A DNA stretch of 64,000 nucleotides from CAKZLS01 sp963771545 (lineage in GTDB: Bacteria > Pseudomonadota > Alphaproteobacteria > Rhodospirillales > Defluviicoccaceae). The translations under genes were made by a program, and so were the position numbers. Shown here in pieces: positions 35,415-44,305 of this stretch. The stretch spans positions 496,001 through 560,000 of the forward strand of contig CAVYTX010000003.1 of assembly GCA_963771545.1 (NCBI GenBank), read 5' to 3'. Within the stretch, counting starts at the first letter, position 1. Each line of letters begins with the position of its first letter. The notes under the pieces are model-generated. The model was given only the letters and a program-made list of their open reading frames with translations. It was not told where the DNA came from and made no database searches.

Positions 35415-36260
35415 CTACATGGCGGGCTCGCCGACCATGATCTCCGCGCGCCGATTCTGCGGTTCCGCCACGCCGTCCCCGGTCGGAACAAGCGGAGATT
35501 CCTCGCCGCGGGACTCGGCGGTGATGACGCCTTCGAAACCGGCGGCGATGAGCTGAGCGGCGACGGCATCGGCCCGCTGCTGGCCGAGACGCATGTTAAA
35601 CGCCGCCGAACCAACGGTGTCGGTGTTGCCGATCACCGTGATGGCGGTGCCGGGGGTGGCGCCGGCGGCGGCCGAATTCACGATATCGAAGGCTTCGGGC
35701 GATAGGTTGTACTTGGCGAAGTCGAAAAACACCAGATAGCTGCCCGGAGGCACGGCCGCGACCGGCGCGGGCGCCAAGGCGGCTTCGACCTTGGCCATGG
35801 AAGCGTTGAAAGAATCGCGGCAATTGACGCGATCCTTATCCTGGAATGGCCAGTTCTCCTCGGCTTCCTGCATCCAGCAATCGAGCATGACCTGGGCGTT
35901 GGCGGTGTCGGCCGGAGCGACCGAGGCCGCGCCCTTGCTCAGCGCCGAGTTCAGGCGCTGGCTGGCCGCGGAAATCTCGCCGCTGTACTCGGCGGGGATG
36001 GTGTAGCTGCCCATATTCGGAGCCGGGACCTTCTCCCCGGCGGCGGCCGACATGGAACTGCGCGCGAACCTATCGGAATCACGATAGTCACCTTCGCCAT
36101 ATTCCCAATCGGTGAGCTCAAGATAATCCTTAGAGAGTTCGGCGGCGTACCCGGACCCCGAGGGTGTCATCGTGTGGGCTCTCTGCCGTTCGGTGCCGGT
36201 GCAGGCAACCACTGTCGCCGCGGCAAGAGCCAGCACGAAAAATTTAATAAGACCATTCAT
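35415..36260 (-). CDS. OmpA-family lipoprotein, paralog 1
   Basis: 281 residues. Lipobox at VLALAAATVVAC (Cys about 20). An alpha-helical middle region (GEISAASQRLNSALSKG, CWMQEAEENWPFQ) is followed by an OmpA C-terminal peptidoglycan-binding domain: GSYLVFFDFAKYNLSPEA, VIGNTDTVGS, RLGQQRADAVAAQL, ESRGEESPLVPTGDGVAEPQNRRAEI. Likely tethers outer membrane to peptidoglycan. Tandem paralog of the gene at 36468. Confidence 0.88.
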   Translation of the reverse strand: MNGLIKFFVLALAAATVVACTGTERQRAHTMTPSGSGYAAELSKDYLELTDWEYGEGDYRDSDRFARSSMSAAAGEKVPAPNMGSYTIPAEYSGEISAASQRLNSALSKGAASVAPADTANAQVMLDCWMQEAEENWPFQDKDRVNCRDSFNASMAKVEAALAPAPVAAVPPGSYLVFFDFAKYNLSPEAFDIVNSAAAGATPGTAITVIGNTDTVGSAAFNMRLGQQRADAVAAQLIAAGFEGVITAESRGEESPLVPTGDGVAEPQNRRAEIMVGEPAM

Positions 36261-36406
36261 GCTAAATCTCTCCTGAGTTGGTTCTGACCGTGACCGTGGG
36301 CCAAGAGTCCGGAATGAAGCACGCGTGCGGGTTGCCTTTTGGATTATATGAAGACGATTTTACAAACCCTTTTCATTGTCAAGCGACGAGGGGCCGGGCA
36401 CAAAGA

Positions 36407-36437
36407 AAACGGGGCGCCGCATTGCGACGCCCCGTTT
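36407..36437 (-). terminator. Terminator after OmpA-type lipoprotein 2
   Basis: Stem AAACGGGGCG / CGCCCCGTTT, read on the minus strand followed by TTCTTTG. Almost identical to the hairpin at 35338, so the duplication included the terminator. Confidence 0.7.
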
Positions 36438-36467
36438 CCGGTCATAAAGACCACTGCTCGTCGGCGA

Positions 36468-37313
36468 CTACATGGCCGGCTTGTTGACCACGATCTCCGC
36501 GCGGCGGTTCTGCGGTTCCGCCACGCCGTCACCGGTCGGGACCAGCGGAGATTCCTCGCCGCGGGATTCGGTGGTGATGGCGCTTGGGCTGACGCCGTCC
36601 GCGATCAGCTGGTTGGCAACGGCATCGGCCCGCTGCTGACCGAGTCGGAAGTTGAACTCCGCCGAACCAACGGTGTCGGTGTTGCCGATCACGTGGACGG
36701 TGGCGCCCTGCGTGATGCCGCCGGCCGCCGAATTCACGATGTCCATGGCTTCGGGCGTCAGATTGTACTTGGCGAAGTCAAAGAACACCAGGTAGCTCCC
36801 CGGAGGCACGGCCGCGACCGGCGCCGGCGCCAAGGCCGCTTCGATCTTGGCCATGGACTCGTTGAAGCTATCGCGGCAATAGGCGCGATCTTCTTCCTGG
36901 AAGGGCCAGTTTTCCTCGGCCTCCTGCATCCAGCAATCGAGCATGACCTGGGCGTTGGCGGTGTCGGCCGGCGCGACCGAGGCCGCGCCCTTGCTCAGCG
37001 CCGAGTTCAGACGCTGGCTGGCCGCGGAAATCTCACCGGTATACTCGGCGGGGATGTTGTAGCTGCCCATATCGGGAGCCGCAACGTTCTCGCCGGAGCT
37101 TGCCGCCAATGAATTGCGAGCGAACCGGTCGGAATCACGGTAATCGCCCTCACCGTATTCCCAACTCGACGTCTCAAGGTAACCCCTGGACAGTTCGCCC
37201 TGGTACCCCTGATCCGAAGATACGGATTTCTTTGCTATCTGATTTTGGGTGCCACAGGCAACCAACGTGACCGCGGCGAGAGCCACCACGGAAAACTTCA
37301 TAAGACCATTCAT
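36468..37313 (-). CDS. OmpA-family lipoprotein, paralog 2
   Basis: 281 residues with lipobox VALAAVTLVAC. Same plan as the gene at 35415: helical middle (LDCWMQEAEENWPFQEEDRA) and OmpA domain (FFDFAKYNLTPEAMDIVNSA, GNTDTVGSAEFNFRLGQQRADAV, ESRGEESPLVPTGDG). Start 37313 follows GGGAGGAATTAGGT. Gap to the lipoprotein at 37555 shows nothing recognisable. Confidence 0.88.
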   Translation of the reverse strand: MNGLMKFSVVALAAVTLVACGTQNQIAKKSVSSDQGYQGELSRGYLETSSWEYGEGDYRDSDRFARNSLAASSGENVAAPDMGSYNIPAEYTGEISAASQRLNSALSKGAASVAPADTANAQVMLDCWMQEAEENWPFQEEDRAYCRDSFNESMAKIEAALAPAPVAAVPPGSYLVFFDFAKYNLTPEAMDIVNSAAGGITQGATVHVIGNTDTVGSAEFNFRLGQQRADAVANQLIADGVSPSAITTESRGEESPLVPTGDGVAEPQNRRAEIVVNKPAM

Positions 37314-37554
37314 ACCTAATTCCTCCCTAATCCAACTCACGAACATGGTCGACCAATTCACTTATCCTTCCCTAACTGAACACTCTAACTCATGATGCCA
37401 AGTGCTCCAAGAAACATCGACTTACCCGTGACAGCAACGTTCGCGGATAACCAATGACAATACACCCGCGACCAACTATCACACTCCGCTTTCCTCCACC
37501 GGCCACACTGGGCTTAAATAACGCGGTATCGTTCCCAATGCGAGCTTATTTTTG
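37314..37554. other. Intergenic, nothing recognised
   Basis: Upstream region of the second OmpA-type gene, moderately AT-rich; presumably holds its promoter, but no clear hexamers stand out. Confidence 0.35.
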
Positions 37555-38019
37555 TTAGTCCTTCAACTTATCCTTTACATCTTCCGCGCTCTTTTCGCCG
37601 GTCTCAGCAGCGTCCTCGGCCTTTTCCTCGGCCTTTTCCTGGGCCTCCTCGGCGGCCTCTTTAGCCTTGTCGGCCGCATCCTCGGCCGCGTCCTTTGCGT
37701 CCTCGGTGGCTTCCTCGGTCTTTTCCTTGGCGTCTTCTGCGGCCTCTTCGGCCGTTTCCTTGGTGTCTTCGGCTGACTTCTCCGCGGGCTCGGTGACCTT
37801 CTTCATGGCCTCCTCGGCGGCTTTCTGCGCTTCCTCGACCTTCTTCTCGGCCGAATCCGCAGCATCCTTCACCGCTTCCTGCGTATCCTTGACGGCCTCG
37901 TCGATCTTCTTGCCAGTCTTCTCGGCGGACCCTTCTTCCTCACAAGCGCCCAGAACGGTCGCGGAAGCAAGAACCATCGCGATGCCAAAGGTCCGCGCGG
38001 CATTTCCAATTCTAAACAT
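37555..38019 (-). CDS. Lipoprotein with amphipathic Ala/Glu/Lys repeats
   Basis: 154 residues. Lipobox AMVLASATVLGAC then EEEGSAEKTG and about ten degenerate 11-residue repeats (e.g. EKTEEATEDAKDAAEDAADK) that form a continuous amphipathic helix, resembling LEA/apolipoprotein-type repeats. Start 38019 with GAGGAG upstream. Outer membrane or periplasmic stress-type role is plausible but not proven; low complexity makes homology inference weak. Confidence 0.65.
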   Translation of the reverse strand: MFRIGNAARTFGIAMVLASATVLGACEEEGSAEKTGKKIDEAVKDTQEAVKDAADSAEKKVEEAQKAAEEAMKKVTEPAEKSAEDTKETAEEAAEDAKEKTEEATEDAKDAAEDAADKAKEAAEEAQEKAEEKAEDAAETGEKSAEDVKDKLKD

Positions 38020-38517
38020 CAAACTCGACTCTCCTCGGTGATCGTGTACTCAAAAGTGTGTTTTACTTGTCCAATACCAAAATTCACAAATGGCGCCATT
38101 CCGATGGTCAATTGATGGCGGACTTCAACGCATTGAAAAAAAGAACCACGGTTCCGGTAATATGTTCCCTTCAAAGCGATCCCCAAAACAGACTAACGTG
38201 GCTTCGTTACCACAGCACAATGGGGTTTTGTAAAGCGTATTTGCCGATTTGTAGCCACTAAATAGGGGATTGTTGACTTTTTTCGGCGGGCATGTTGCGC
38301 GAAAGACACTATGCGGGACAATCATGCGACGATGAGCGCGCGTGTCGCCATAGACACACCCTTAGTTGCAAGACCCGCCGCATCGACGTTCCGGAAGCCC
38401 GTCCTCGAGTGAAATTGTCCGCTCGTCGCGACAAAGTTTTGTAGCCCGTCGCCCCTTTTATCCTTTATAGTTATATGGATATAAGAAATCAAAAGGTGCT
38501 TCAGGGTATTGAACGAT
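38020..38517. other. Intergenic, about 500 bases
   Basis: AT-richer region between divergent genes. No gene, RNA or repeat recognised. TATAGTTATATGGATATAAG near 38468-38487 may include the promoter for the pentapeptide gene. Confidence 0.4.
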
Positions 38518-39111
38518 ATGAAGGACGATGATGGAAAGGCGGGTCTTCGGGATATGGCGCAATCCGGACTTCAGTCACGCACCCGCGGTTGCCGCGAAGT
38601 ATCGACGGCGAGGCTCAAGGCGATCATTGAGCGTCACGAGGCCTGGGTGGGCTCGGGATGGGAAATGGGACAGAAGGCGGATCTGCACCGGCTCGACCTG
38701 CATCGCGCCGATCTCCACGGGGCCGTACTGCCGGATGCCGATTTTCACCGCGCCGATCTGCACGGGGCCGACCTCGAGGACGCGGACCTCGACGGCGCCG
38801 ATTTACACCAAGCAGACCTGCACCGGGCCGATCTTCATCGCGCGGAACTTCGCTGGGCCGACCTTCACGACGCCGATCTCCACAACGCCGATCTCAGTGG
38901 CGCCGTCCTGCACGAGGCCGATCTCCATCGGGCCGATCTTCACGGCGCGGATCTGAACGAGACCGATTTGACGGATACGGATCTGCGGGGCGCGAACCTC
39001 ACGGGAACCAAGGGGCTCACGGCGGCCCAACTCGCGGGTGCATCGCGCGATCTCGCGACCCTTCTACCGCCGCATCTCAGGGAAGGGACGCTCCGGCAAG
39101 ACGAGGATTAG
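38518..39111 (+). CDS. Pentapeptide-repeat protein with His-rich repeats
   Basis: 197 residues. From about residue 48 to 160 there are about 23 consecutive pentapeptides of A(D/N)LXX type, forming a right-handed square beta-helix. Unusually many repeats read ADLHx (RADLHGADL, HQADLHRADLHRAEL), placing His on one face. N-terminal 45 residues contain a basic helix. No signal peptide. Function unknown; some family members mimic DNA. The TTG at 38509 is an alternative start. The stop overlaps the convergent xthA stop by 4 bases. Confidence 0.75.
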   Translation: MKDDDGKAGLRDMAQSGLQSRTRGCREVSTARLKAIIERHEAWVGSGWEMGQKADLHRLDLHRADLHGAVLPDADFHRADLHGADLEDADLDGADLHQADLHRADLHRAELRWADLHDADLHNADLSGAVLHEADLHRADLHGADLNETDLTDTDLRGANLTGTKGLTAAQLAGASRDLATLLPPHLREGTLRQDED

Positions 39112-39926
39112 GAAAGATCCGGTCCGCGATTCTTCCGTTCACGGCGACACCGTAGTTCACACCAGACGGGCGTGTGGTCCGAGGCCTTCTCCCAGCCCCT
39201 CGGGGCGCGGTCGATGCCGGAGGCTTCCAAGCGGTCGGCGGCCCGTGGCGAAAGCAGGAGATGATCGATGCGCAGGCCATGGTCGGCATCCCAGGCGCCG
39301 CCCCGGTAGTCCCACCAGGTATAACGGCCGGTCTCCGGAGATAGCGCGCGAATGGCGTCGGTCAGCCCGAGATGGACGATTTTGCGATAGGCGGCCCGCG
39401 TTTCCGGCCGGCACAAGGCGTCGTCCCGCCAACCCGCCGGGTCATAGACGTCGTCGTCGTCCGGAGCGACGTTGTAGTCGCCGCCGAGGACAAAGGGCTC
39501 CTCGGTCGCCAGCAATGATTTCGCATGGGCATGGAGGCGTTCCATCCACGCCAGTTTGTAGGCGAACTTGTCGCCGTCCACGGGGTTGCCGTTGGGCAGA
39601 TAGACGGACGCCACCCGAATATCGCCGGTGAAGGCCTCGATATAACGGGCCTGGGGATCCCCCTCGCCGCCGGGGAGCGCCGTCTCCAGCACGTCGATGG
39701 GGCGTTTCGACAGCACCGCGACGCCGTTGTATGTTTTCTGCCCGGCGAGCGCGTAGTTATAACCGAGATCGCCGATTTCGAGTCCCGGGAAGGCGTCGTC
39801 GGCGGTTTTCGTTTCCTGCAGAAGCACCACGTCCGGCGCGGCGTCCCGCAGCCACTGCAGCACATTCGGCAGCCGCGCCTTGATGGAGTTGACGTTCCAT
39901 GTGGCGACCCTGATCGACGGTTTCAC
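39108..39926 (-). CDS. xthA: Exodeoxyribonuclease III
   Basis: AP endonuclease/3'-5' exonuclease for base-excision repair, about 272 residues. Motifs: IRVATWNVNSIKARL, VVLLQETKTADDAFP (metal Glu), YNGVAVLSKRP, GGDYNVAPDDDDVYDP, WWDYRGGAWDADHGLRIDHLLLS and the catalytic SDHTPVWCEL. Start taken as GTG at 39926 with GGAG 10 bases upstream; TTG at 39950 is possible. Convergent with the pentapeptide gene. Confidence 0.92.
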   Translation of the reverse strand: MKPSIRVATWNVNSIKARLPNVLQWLRDAAPDVVLLQETKTADDAFPGLEIGDLGYNYALAGQKTYNGVAVLSKRPIDVLETALPGGEGDPQARYIEAFTGDIRVASVYLPNGNPVDGDKFAYKLAWMERLHAHAKSLLATEEPFVLGGDYNVAPDDDDVYDPAGWRDDALCRPETRAAYRKIVHLGLTDAIRALSPETGRYTWWDYRGGAWDADHGLRIDHLLLSPRAADRLEASGIDRAPRGWEKASDHTPVWCELRCRRERKNRGPDLS

Positions 39927-39958
39927 CTCGGAGCGGCTCCGATCGGGCAACGGTTCAT

Positions 39959-40315
39959 TCAGATGGAGAACGACGACCCGCAGCCGCAGGTGGACGACGC
40001 GTTGGGATTTTTAATGGAGAAATACGACCCGATCAGGTCTTCCACGAAATCCACCTCGGAGTCCTTGAGGAGGTCCAGCGAAACCTCGTCGATGACCACC
40101 GCGACGCCATCACGCTCGAAAATGCGGTCGTCGTCGTTGCGTTGATTATCGAGGCTGAAACCGTACTGAAAACCCGAACACCCGCCGCCCGAAACGGCGA
40201 CGCGGAACATCAGGTCGCCGCCGCCTTGTTCGGCGATCAGTTTGGCGATTCGCTTGGCGGCGTTCTCCGAGACGCCGATGGAGGCCTGTTCGTGAGACGC
40301 CATGTCGTCCGGCAT
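39959..40315 (-). CDS. erpA: Iron-sulfur cluster insertion protein, HesB/ErpA type
   Basis: 118-residue A-type carrier that delivers Fe-S clusters. Three conserved Cys in GGGCSGFQYGF and STCGCGSSFSI. Start at 40315 with AAGGA six bases upstream. 32 bases upstream of xthA, same strand, so maybe co-transcribed. Divergent from dgt. Confidence 0.92.
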   Translation of the reverse strand: MPDDMASHEQASIGVSENAAKRIAKLIAEQGGGDLMFRVAVSGGGCSGFQYGFSLDNQRNDDDRIFERDGVAVVIDEVSLDLLKDSEVDFVEDLIGSYFSIKNPNASSTCGCGSSFSI

Positions 40316-40470
40316 GACCGTTCCTTTCGCTCGTCCGCGCCCTCCGAAAGGGCCTATCTCTCTTATTTATGTAGCCGTTGACGTTCGCTTGTCAAACTCC
40401 CGCGCCGGGTGCTTGGAAGCCGGCCGAAACCGTCGTTGCCTGGAGCGGTGGCGGTGGGTACCCTCGCGCC

Positions 40471-41652
40471 ATGATTGCCATGGAGAATTTGGCGCCGTGG
40501 GCATGCGGCCCCGTCGGCAGCCGCGGCCGCCTCTATCCCGAGCGAGAAAGCGAGACGCGAACCTGTTATCAGCGGGACCGCGACCGCATCATTCACTCGG
40601 CCGCGTTCCGCAGGCTGGAATACAAGACGCAGGTCTTCGTCAATCATGAGGGCGACTTTTTTCGCACGCGCCTGACCCACAGCCTCGAGGTCTCGCAGAT
40701 CGCCCGGTCCATGTGCCGGAGCCTTGGCCTCAACGAGGATCTGGCGGAGGCGCTGGCGCTGGCGCACGATCTGGGCCACCCGCCGTTCGGTCACGCCGGC
40801 GAAGACGCGTTGCGGGAAATGATGGAGCCGTATGGGGGCTTCGATCACAACGCTCAGAGCCTGCGGATCGTGACGGGCCTGGAACGCCGCTACGCGCAGT
40901 TCGACGGATTGAACCTGACTTGGGAGACGCTGGAAGGTGTGGTCAAGCACAACGGGCCGCTGGTGGGCGCCGGCATCGACCGGGCGCTGCCGCAAGCGAT
41001 CGAGGAATACGGCGAGGACCACGACCTCGAGCTGGACACGTACGCCAGCGCGGAAGCCCAGGTGGCGTCGCTTTCCGACGACATCGCCTACAACAATCAC
41101 GATATCGACGACGGACTGCGGGCCGGCCTGTTCACCATCGACGATCTGAAGGGCGTTCCTCTGGTGGGGCCGATGTTCGAGGAGGTGAAGCGTAGCTATC
41201 CGGGGCTGGAGACGTCGCGGCTCATTCACGAAGCTGTGCGCCACCTGATCGGCCACATGGTGAACGACCTGGTCAACGAGACCCGGCGCCGCCTTCGGGC
41301 GGCAAACCCCACGTGTCCCGACGATATCCGGCGGTTCGGCGGTCCGATGGTGGCGTTTTCGGCGGAGATGCAGCAAAACGACCGCGCCCTCAAGGATTTC
41401 CTGTTCGAGAACATGTACCGGCACTACAAGCTCAACCGCATGACCAGTAAGGCCCGGCGTCTCGTAAGGGATCTTTTCCAGTTGCTTGTGGATGAACCCG
41501 AATGCCTGCCCACCGAATGGCGCCGGAGGGCGGATGCGCCCAACTCCGTCGAAACCGCTCGCGTGGTCGCCGACTATGTGGCGGGCATGACCGACCGCTA
41601 TGCGTCCGACGAATACCGGCGGCTGTTCGACGTTCAGTCGAGGATTTCATGA
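40471..41652 (+). CDS. dgt: dGTP triphosphohydrolase-like dNTPase
   Basis: 393 residues, HD superfamily. Metal motifs: RLTHSLEVSQIARS, ALAHDLGHPPFGHAGEDAL and the SLSDDIAYNNHDIDDGL helix. Converts dNTP to deoxynucleoside plus triphosphate. ATG 40471 or 40480 are both possible. Stop overlaps argS start by ATGA. Member of the conserved alphaproteobacterial block. Confidence 0.93.
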   Translation: MIAMENLAPWACGPVGSRGRLYPERESETRTCYQRDRDRIIHSAAFRRLEYKTQVFVNHEGDFFRTRLTHSLEVSQIARSMCRSLGLNEDLAEALALAHDLGHPPFGHAGEDALREMMEPYGGFDHNAQSLRIVTGLERRYAQFDGLNLTWETLEGVVKHNGPLVGAGIDRALPQAIEEYGEDHDLELDTYASAEAQVASLSDDIAYNNHDIDDGLRAGLFTIDDLKGVPLVGPMFEEVKRSYPGLETSRLIHEAVRHLIGHMVNDLVNETRRRLRAANPTCPDDIRRFGGPMVAFSAEMQQNDRALKDFLFENMYRHYKLNRMTSKARRLVRDLFQLLVDEPECLPTEWRRRADAPNSVETARVVADYVAGMTDRYASDEYRRLFDVQSRIS

Positions 41653-43427
41653 ACCTGTTCCGCTCCTTCCAGGATGAACTCCGGCGCGTGATCGAGGATC
41701 TCGTTTCCGAGGGACGGTTGCCGCCGGATCTGGATACGGGCAGGCTCGCGGTGGAGCCGCCGCGCGATCCGTCGCATGGCGATCTCGCCACCAACGCCGC
41801 CATGGTTCTCGCGCGCCCCGCGAAGACGAAGCCCCGCGAACTGGCGATGCTGCTGGCCGGGCGATTGTTGAACATCGAGTTGGTGGAAACGGCGGAAATC
41901 GCGGGTCCGGGGTTCATCAATCTGCGGCTCTCCGATACCTTTTGGCATGCCCGCCTCGCCGAAATTCTCGCCGCGGGCACCGCTTACGGGGACTCCGAAG
42001 TCGGCGCCGGCATTGCGGTGAACGTCGAGTATGTCTCCGCCAATCCGACTGGGCCCTTGCATGTCGGCCATGGCCGCGGCGCCGTCGTGGGAGACGCCCT
42101 GGCGTCGCTGTTGCAAAAGGCCGGCTACACGGTCATGCGGGAGTATTACGTCAACGACGCCGGCGGCCAGGTGGACAAGCTCGCCGACGCGGCGTACTGG
42201 CGCTATCTTGAGGCGCTGGGCGGCGGCGTCCCGGCCGGAACCGTCGACGCGTTCGTCCGCGACACGGTCCTGGAGTACCGTGGCGACTATCTCGTGCCCG
42301 TGGGTGAGGCGTTGGTCCGGGAGCACGGCGGCGCCCTGGTCGGCTTGCCGCGCGCGTCATGGCTTCCCACCGTTCGGTTGTTCGCCGTCGATGCGATGAT
42401 GCGCCTCATTCGCGAGGATCTGGAGACGCTGGGGATCGTGTTCGAGATCGTTACGTCGGAGCGGGCGCTGGTCGACAGCGGCGCCGTCGACGCCGCCCTG
42501 GCGCAACTGGAGGCGCGGGGGCTGATCTACACCGGCGTGCTCGAGCCGCCGAAGGGGAAAACGCCGGACGATTGGGAGGCTCGGCCGCAAACGCTATTCC
42601 GCGCAACCGGGTTCGGCGACGCCGTGGACCGGCCGCTCAAGAAATCCGACGGATCGAGCACCTATTTCGCCACCGACATCGCCTATCATCTCGACAAGTA
42701 CCGGCGTGGCTTCAAAACCATGATCGACGTGTGGGGCGCCGATCACGGCGGCTATGTCAAACGGATGAAGGCGGCGGTGAAGGCGATCAGCGATGGCGAG
42801 GGCGAGCTCGACGTGAAGCTTTGCCAGATGGTCAATCTGCTCGACTGCGGCGAACCGGTGAAGATGTCCAAGCGCGCCGGCATGTTCGTCACCTTGCGCG
42901 AGGTCGTGGACAGGGTCGGCGCGGGCGTGTTCCGATTCATCATGCTGACACGAAAGAACGACGCCCAGCTCGATTTCGATCTGGAGAAGGTGACCGAGCA
43001 ATCGCGGGAGAACCCGGTATTTTACGTGCAGTACGCGCACGCGCGGTGTTGCTCTGTCATGCGCCACGCCGCCGCCGAGTTCGGCGCGGACCAGATTGCC
43101 GACGGGGTTCTGGCGACGGCAGAATTCGGTCATCTGACGGACCCGAGCGAGCTCGATGTGATCAAAACCATGGCGGGTTGGCCACGGGTCGTCGAGAGCG
43201 CGGCCGAGGCTCACGAGCCGCATCGCATCGCCTTTTATCTGCAGGAGTTGGCGGCGCAGTTTCACCTGCTTTGGAACAAGGGCAATGACGATGCCCATCT
43301 GCGTTTCATTCATCCGTCCGACCGGCCGCTCACGGTGGCGCGATTGGCCCTGGTTCGAAGCGTCCAACTGGTGATCGCGTCGGGGCTCAGGGTAATTGGC
43401 GTCGAACCGTTGGAGGAACTGCGTTAA
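41649..43427 (+). CDS. argS: Arginyl-tRNA synthetase
   Basis: Class I synthetase, 592 residues. HIGH region VSANPTGPLHVGHGRGAVV, KMSKS-like VKMSKRAGMFVTL, C-terminal anticodon-binding domain. Essential. ATG overlaps the dgt stop; stop overlaps the SPOR gene (TAATG). Confidence 0.97.
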   Translation: MNLFRSFQDELRRVIEDLVSEGRLPPDLDTGRLAVEPPRDPSHGDLATNAAMVLARPAKTKPRELAMLLAGRLLNIELVETAEIAGPGFINLRLSDTFWHARLAEILAAGTAYGDSEVGAGIAVNVEYVSANPTGPLHVGHGRGAVVGDALASLLQKAGYTVMREYYVNDAGGQVDKLADAAYWRYLEALGGGVPAGTVDAFVRDTVLEYRGDYLVPVGEALVREHGGALVGLPRASWLPTVRLFAVDAMMRLIREDLETLGIVFEIVTSERALVDSGAVDAALAQLEARGLIYTGVLEPPKGKTPDDWEARPQTLFRATGFGDAVDRPLKKSDGSSTYFATDIAYHLDKYRRGFKTMIDVWGADHGGYVKRMKAAVKAISDGEGELDVKLCQMVNLLDCGEPVKMSKRAGMFVTLREVVDRVGAGVFRFIMLTRKNDAQLDFDLEKVTEQSRENPVFYVQYAHARCCSVMRHAAAEFGADQIADGVLATAEFGHLTDPSELDVIKTMAGWPRVVESAAEAHEPHRIAFYLQELAAQFHLLWNKGNDDAHLRFIHPSDRPLTVARLALVRSVQLVIASGLRVIGVEPLEELR

Positions 43428-44305
43428 TGTCGATTCAGATTAAACCGGAAATGACCGATCGCATACAGGTCAGCAACGAAGCTCACGGCCCGCAAACGCC
43501 GCCGGGCGCAAGACGAAATTGGCGCTTGATCGGGGGCAGCGCCGTCGTGGTGGTGCTGGCCGCGGCGGCGATCGCCGCAGCCGCGGGATGGCCGTTCGGT
43601 AATTCGGAACGGGCGGCCCAAACACCGGCCGAAGCTCCCCTGATCAAGGCCGACGAGGCGCCGGTCAAGGTTCGCCCGGAGGATCCGGGGGGCATGCAGG
43701 TGCCCAATCGCGACATGCTGGTCTATCGCCGTATCGAAGGTGTCCAGGAGCCGCCCCCCGTCGAGCGGTTGCTGCCCACTCCGGAGCAGCCGGTGGTGCC
43801 GCCACGGCCCGTGGCCGCGCCCGGGCGCGAGGTCCCGGTTTCCAGCGAGGAGATCGCTCCCGCCGGTGAGGAACCGGCGTTGGATGCGGCCTTGCCGTCG
43901 TCGGAGGAGAGTGGGGAAGAGCGGCTCATGGCGTCGGAACCCGCACCTTCAACCGCCACCCCGCCGGAACCGGCAATGGTCGTTGAGCCCGAACCGACCC
44001 CCGCGCGGGCCGAACCGGCGCCGCCGGCGCCGCACCCGACCCCGGCCGCGAAGGCCTACCAAGTGCAGTTGGTCGCCGTTCACACACGCGACCAGGCTCG
44101 GTCGTCCTGGGGCAAACTCAGCAAGAAGCACGCCGATGTGCTCGGCGGGCTTAAGCCCGACATCGTCCGCGCCGATCTCGGCAACAAGGGCGTGATCTAC
44201 CGACTGCGGGCCGGTCCCGCCGGCGACGAGAGCAAGGCCCGGGCCATCTGCGCGTCCCTCGCCAAGCGCAAGGTTGACTGCGTGGTGGTCCGTCCCGGTG
44301 GGTAA
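43427..44305 (+). CDS. SPOR-domain membrane protein
   Basis: 292 residues: cytoplasmic N-terminus, one membrane helix (LIGGSAVVVVLAAAAIAAAAG), a long Pro/Glu-rich periplasmic stretch, and a C-terminal SPOR domain (YQVQLVAVHTRDQARSSW ... ARAICASLAKRKVDCVVV) that binds denuded glycan strands at division septa. Overlaps argS and nagZ. Likely a cell-division or septal peptidoglycan factor. Confidence 0.88.
   Translation: MSIQIKPEMTDRIQVSNEAHGPQTPPGARRNWRLIGGSAVVVVLAAAAIAAAAGWPFGNSERAAQTPAEAPLIKADEAPVKVRPEDPGGMQVPNRDMLVYRRIEGVQEPPPVERLLPTPEQPVVPPRPVAAPGREVPVSSEEIAPAGEEPALDAALPSSEESGEERLMASEPAPSTATPPEPAMVVEPEPTPARAEPAPPAPHPTPAAKAYQVQLVAVHTRDQARSSWGKLSKKHADVLGGLKPDIVRADLGNKGVIYRLRAGPAGDESKARAICASLAKRKVDCVVVRPGG

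Noticed and set aside
37552..37776. Hydrophobic plus-strand frame (LFLGLFLGLLGG type)
   Set aside because: Reverse complement of the Ala/Glu/Lys repeats of the lipoprotein; the pattern follows from the repeat, not from a gene.
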